From the NCBI RefSeq assembly GCF_014646695.1, contig NZ_BMNT01000049.1, forward strand, positions 1-57,339: 57,339 bases of DNA. Direction: 5' to 3'. A program made the position numbers and the translations under genes. The first letter of the stretch is position 1, and the number at the start of each line of letters is the position of its first letter. The DNA comes from Sphaerisporangium melleum. Lineage in GTDB: Bacteria > Actinomycetota > Actinomycetes > Streptosporangiales > Streptosporangiaceae. The notes below the pieces were generated by a model that ran no database searches, had not been told where the DNA came from, and was given only the letters and a program-made list of their open reading frames with translations. Below, one piece after another: positions 55,196-57,339 of this stretch.

Positions 55196-55276
55196 ATGAA
55201 GATTGTCACGATCGGAAGAGGAACGATCGGTGACGGGCTGGCCGGCCTGTGGCGGGCCGCAGGACACGATGCATGA
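55196..55276 (+). pseudogene. 5' remnant of an F420/NADP oxidoreductase-like gene
   Basis: 26 codons with a good ribosome-binding site (AAGGAG) encode 'MKIVTIGRGTIGDGLAGLW...AGHDA', the first Rossmann strand and glycine loop of an NADPH:F420 reductase-like protein (normally ~200 residues). A stop then overlaps the next start (ATGA at 55273), so the rest of the gene has been deleted. Confidence 0.65.
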
Positions 55277-55775
55277 CATATTCGCTGAAGGACAAGGACG
55301 TTCTGATCGTGGGAGGCGGCTCGGACATCGCTGCCGCGCTGGCCGCCGATCTCCTCCAGGAGGGTGCGCGAGTCACGCTCGCGGGCCGGGACGCCGGGAG
55401 GACGGCCGCCGCGGCGAAGGCCATCGGTGACACCGTCCGGGCCATCGCCCTCGACCTCTCAGATGAGGAGTCGATCCGGGCGGCCGCGGATCAGGCCGGG
55501 ACCGCCGGAGGGCTCGACCCTCTCGTCAGCGTGGCCACGGAGCGGGCCTCCGCATCTCCCCCGGCGTGATCACCACCGGCGCCTGGGACGCCGCGGTACC
55601 CGACAAACAACGACTGTTCCAGCACGTCGCGGCCACCACACCGGCCCGCCGCGTCGGACAGCCCTCCGATATCTCAAGCGCCGCCCGCGCGCTGCTGACC
55701 AACCCCTTCATCACCGGCGAGACCCTCCATGTCGACGGCGGCGGGCGCTGGGCCCGACCTCGGCACACACGATGA
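55273..55775 (+). pseudogene. Short-chain dehydrogenase with internal deletion and frameshift
   Basis: From ATG 55273 the frame reads a normal SDR N-terminus ('DKDVLIVGGGSDIAAALAADLLQEGARVTLAGRD', 'LDLSDEESIRAAADQAG', 'LDPLVSVA'), then runs off frame after about 55530 and stops at 55569. From about 55548 another frame gives a normal SDR C-terminus ('RISPGVITTGAWD', 'PARRVGQPSDISSAARALLTNPFITGETLHVDGGGRW'). About 80-90 middle residues including the catalytic Ser and YxxxK are missing, so no active enzyme is possible. Confidence 0.82.
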
Positions 55776-55792
55776 ACAAGGAGAAGTGGATT

Positions 55793-56296
55793 ATGTACGA
55801 CAAAGTGAATTGGCCCAAGCAGTACGACCCGAAAGCTTCGGCCATCTACGCGCTCAACGACATTGACGTGCAGGCGCCGCCTGAAGTGGTGTGGAAGCTG
55901 CTCGTCGACGCCGAGAACTGGTCGAGCTACTTTCCCTCCGAAGATCAGGTCAAGATCCTGAGCGGTGAGTCTGAACTGGCGCTCGGAACCAGGTACAGCC
56001 GGGTGACGGTTGGATTCCCGATGAGTCTCAACGTGACGGAGTGCGAGCCCTTCAGCAGGCTCGCGTGGGAGACGGTGGTCGACGGCGACGAGACCGGTTC
56101 GAGCGCGTACCACGGCTGGGTGATCACACCCACGAATGACGGGTGTCACGTGCTGACCGAGGAAACGCAGCAGGGCCCCTTCTTCCTTGAGGAGCTCGGG
56201 CGCAAGCAGCCCGGTGCGCTCTACCGCTATCACCAGGACTGGGTCGAACGCCTCGCCCGCGCCGCAGAGGCGGAGGTGACGAATCCTGCGGGCTGA
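55793..56296 (+). CDS. SRPBCC (START/Bet v1-like) family protein
   Basis: 167 residues from ATG 55793 (AAGGAG 9 bases upstream; ATG 55772 is less likely). 'ALNDIDVQAPPEVVWKLLVDAENWSSYFP...VKILSGESELALGTRYSRV', then 'ECEPFSRLAWETVVDG', 'YHGWVITPTNDGCHVLTEETQQGPF' describe the hydrophobic-cavity SRPBCC fold that binds lipids or polyketides or acts as cyclase. It survives intact next to decayed oxidoreductases. Ligand unknown. Confidence 0.85.
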   Translation: MYDKVNWPKQYDPKASAIYALNDIDVQAPPEVVWKLLVDAENWSSYFPSEDQVKILSGESELALGTRYSRVTVGFPMSLNVTECEPFSRLAWETVVDGDETGSSAYHGWVITPTNDGCHVLTEETQQGPFFLEELGRKQPGALYRYHQDWVERLARAAEAEVTNPAG

Positions 56297-56314
56297 CCCG
56301 GGTTCCACCCCGGC

Positions 56315-56790
56315 TCCTACCGGTCTTCCTTCCGTAGCGGCGCACGCGGGTCGTGCGCCAGGCGCCGGTGACGACCAGGTCGGCCGGGCGCCCTTGGTGC
56401 GGGACCGTCCGGACCTGCCGGTTCTGGGCGGGGGCCGGGCGTGCAGGAGGCGAGGTGACCTTCAACCGGCCGGTCCAGGTGATCGCATCGTCCAGGTCGC
56501 GCAGATGCTCACCGGCGTAGGCGGCATCGCCGACGGCGTGCACCATCCGGGTGGGGTGGCGGGCGGCGATCGCCTCGACCGTCTCCCGGGCGAACGCGAT
56601 CTTGCCGGTGCGTCCGGGGCGCAACAGCCGGGCCAGTACCGGCAGGCAGAGCGGCCGGGACAGGAACGGCAGCCGGCGCGATGATCCCGGCGACGACCCA
56701 GCAGTTGCCGAGCCCGATCGGCTTGGGCCCCTTGGCCGCGCCGTCATGATGCCAGGCCGTGCCGAACACCTTCTTGCCCGACCGTCGCCG
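56315..56790 (-). pseudogene. IS701-like DDE transposase fragment, frameshifted
   Basis: On the minus strand, 'GKKVFGTAWHHDGAAKGPKPIGLGNCWVVAGI' in one frame (around 56790-56690) continues in another as 'LPFLSRPLCLPVLARLLRPGRTGKIAFARETVEAIAARHP...VGDAAYAGEHLRDLDDAITWTGRLKVTS', ending near 56315 ('AWRTTRVRRYGRK'). This is the middle of an IS701-type transposase with at least one frameshift and both ends missing. Confidence 0.75.
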
Positions 56791-56836
56791 CCGCGTCTGC
56801 GCGATCAACCCCGTCGCAAGAGCGACGAACGAAGCC

Positions 56837-57026
56837 CAACCAGATCGTCCCGGCGGTAGTCGACCAGCCAGCACAGCAGCGTCCGGTACGGCCGACCGTC
56901 GGCGGCGGCGACGCGGGCCAATGGCACGCCGTCCTCCAGGTTCGGGCGCAGGATGCTATAGCGCTTCAGCGCCTGCTCGCATTGCGCCGGGCCCAGGTCG
57001 GTCAGCTGCCGCTGTGGCTCGCTCAC
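56837..57026 (-). pseudogene. N-terminal fragment of a TniA/Mu-type transposase
   Basis: From GTG 57026: 'CEQALKRYSILRPNLEDGVPLARVAAADGRPYRTLLCWLVDYRRDDLVGL', the N-terminal HTH of a Tn7/Tn5053-like TniA transposase. The similarity stops near 56837, where it abuts the IS701-like remnant. Confidence 0.55.
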
Positions 57027-57158
57027 CTTTCACGCTCGTCCCGGCACGAGCCCTCGTACAGACCTGCGGCCGAGAAGGGACAGCGGAGCCGGTTACTCAG
57101 CCGCAGGCAAGGCGGCCTGGGTACTCGCCGAGACTGCGGGCCGCGAGTCGGTGGCCAG

Positions 57159-57250
57159 CTAGGGGACGTGCTTGTAGATGGTGGAGCGGCTGACGCCGAG
57201 CAGGCGGGCGATGCCGACAGCCCGTCCTGCATCTTCATCAGGCTGCGCCA
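57159..57250 (-). pseudogene. Serine resolvase C-terminal fragment
   Basis: On the minus strand: 'DEDAGRAVGIARLLGVSRSTIYKHVP' followed by TAG (57159-57161), the DNA-binding HTH that ends TnpR/Hin-like resolvases. The catalytic domain is absent from the window. Confidence 0.6.
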
Positions 57251-57339
57251 GGCCCGCTGTTCTCTCGCTCGTCCAACCAGCGCGGCTCGGTCATGCACGT
57301 CACTTTACCGTCTGGTTGACATGGGAACCAAGTGCCACG

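Noticed and set aside
57296-57339. TTGACA-like element at the right edge
   Set aside because: No matching -10 or gene start within the window; cannot be judged.

Overview
The window is high-GC DNA with GTG/TTG starts, many wHTH-BTAD (SARP) regulators, a CHAT/CATRA conflict locus and an MsiK-type sugar ABC system lacking its own ATPase. This points to a filamentous actinomycete, probably Streptosporangiales or a relative; the exact genus cannot be read from the sequence. It looks like an accessory, chromosome-arm type region: catabolic, regulatory and defence genes alternate with an island, an intact IS and decayed transposons.

Layout. 1-3.4 kb: the 3' end of a secreted, ricin-lectin-tailed alpha/beta hydrolase, a HAD phosphatase overlapping an XRE-TPR regulator, and a small orphan protein. 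3.5-8.6 kb: an intact tRNA-Arg(TCT) followed by a 5-kb island bounded by an exact 47-bp direct repeat of the tRNA 3' end. The island carries an unknown protein and a three-gene defence-like operon (Abi/HEPN protein, HTH-HsdM methylase, half-size HsdS; no HsdR, no integrase). 8.6-9.7 kb: an IS481 copy with recognisable inverted repeats and a CCTAGA target duplication. 9.75-10.9 kb: a secreted serine beta-lactamase-fold hydrolase.

11.2-21.1 kb: a seven-gene operon on the minus strand, lacI - GH42 beta-galactosidase - sugar-binding lipoprotein - two permeases - GH31 alpha-xylosidase - GH1 beta-glucosidase. It has a clear promoter and LacI operator and ends in a strong hairpin. The enzyme set fits import and dismantling of xyloglucan-type oligosaccharides. 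21.4-30 kb: a BASS transporter, two convergent paralogous BTAD/ATPase/TPR giant regulators, and an SMP-30 lactonase.

30.2-39.2 kb is the most interesting part. A plus-strand operon encodes a TPR-CHAT caspase-like protease, a small CATRA-associated protein and a CATRA-TIR fusion. It converges on a minus-strand operon of three small related proteins plus an AAA+ ATPase, and a strong shared terminator lies between. Diverging from the ATPase operon is a SARP-type DNA-binding protein whose C-terminal half resembles the ThsA macro domain of Thoeris. I read the block as one conflict system in which a TIR or nucleotide signal may be sensed by a transcription factor; the grouping is inference.

39.2-56.3 kb: two glyoxalase-fold genes, an N-terminal-HTH NB-ARC regulator, a two-domain SnoaL-like protein divergent from a TetR gene, a secreted lipase, a coupled aldo-keto reductase/hydrolase pair, a divergent NarL-type response regulator and an unusual double-module histidine kinase, a DUF1707 protein, a LysR regulator, an NAD-epimerase, two decayed oxidoreductases and an SRPBCC protein. 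56.3-57.3 kb: fragments of three transposition genes.
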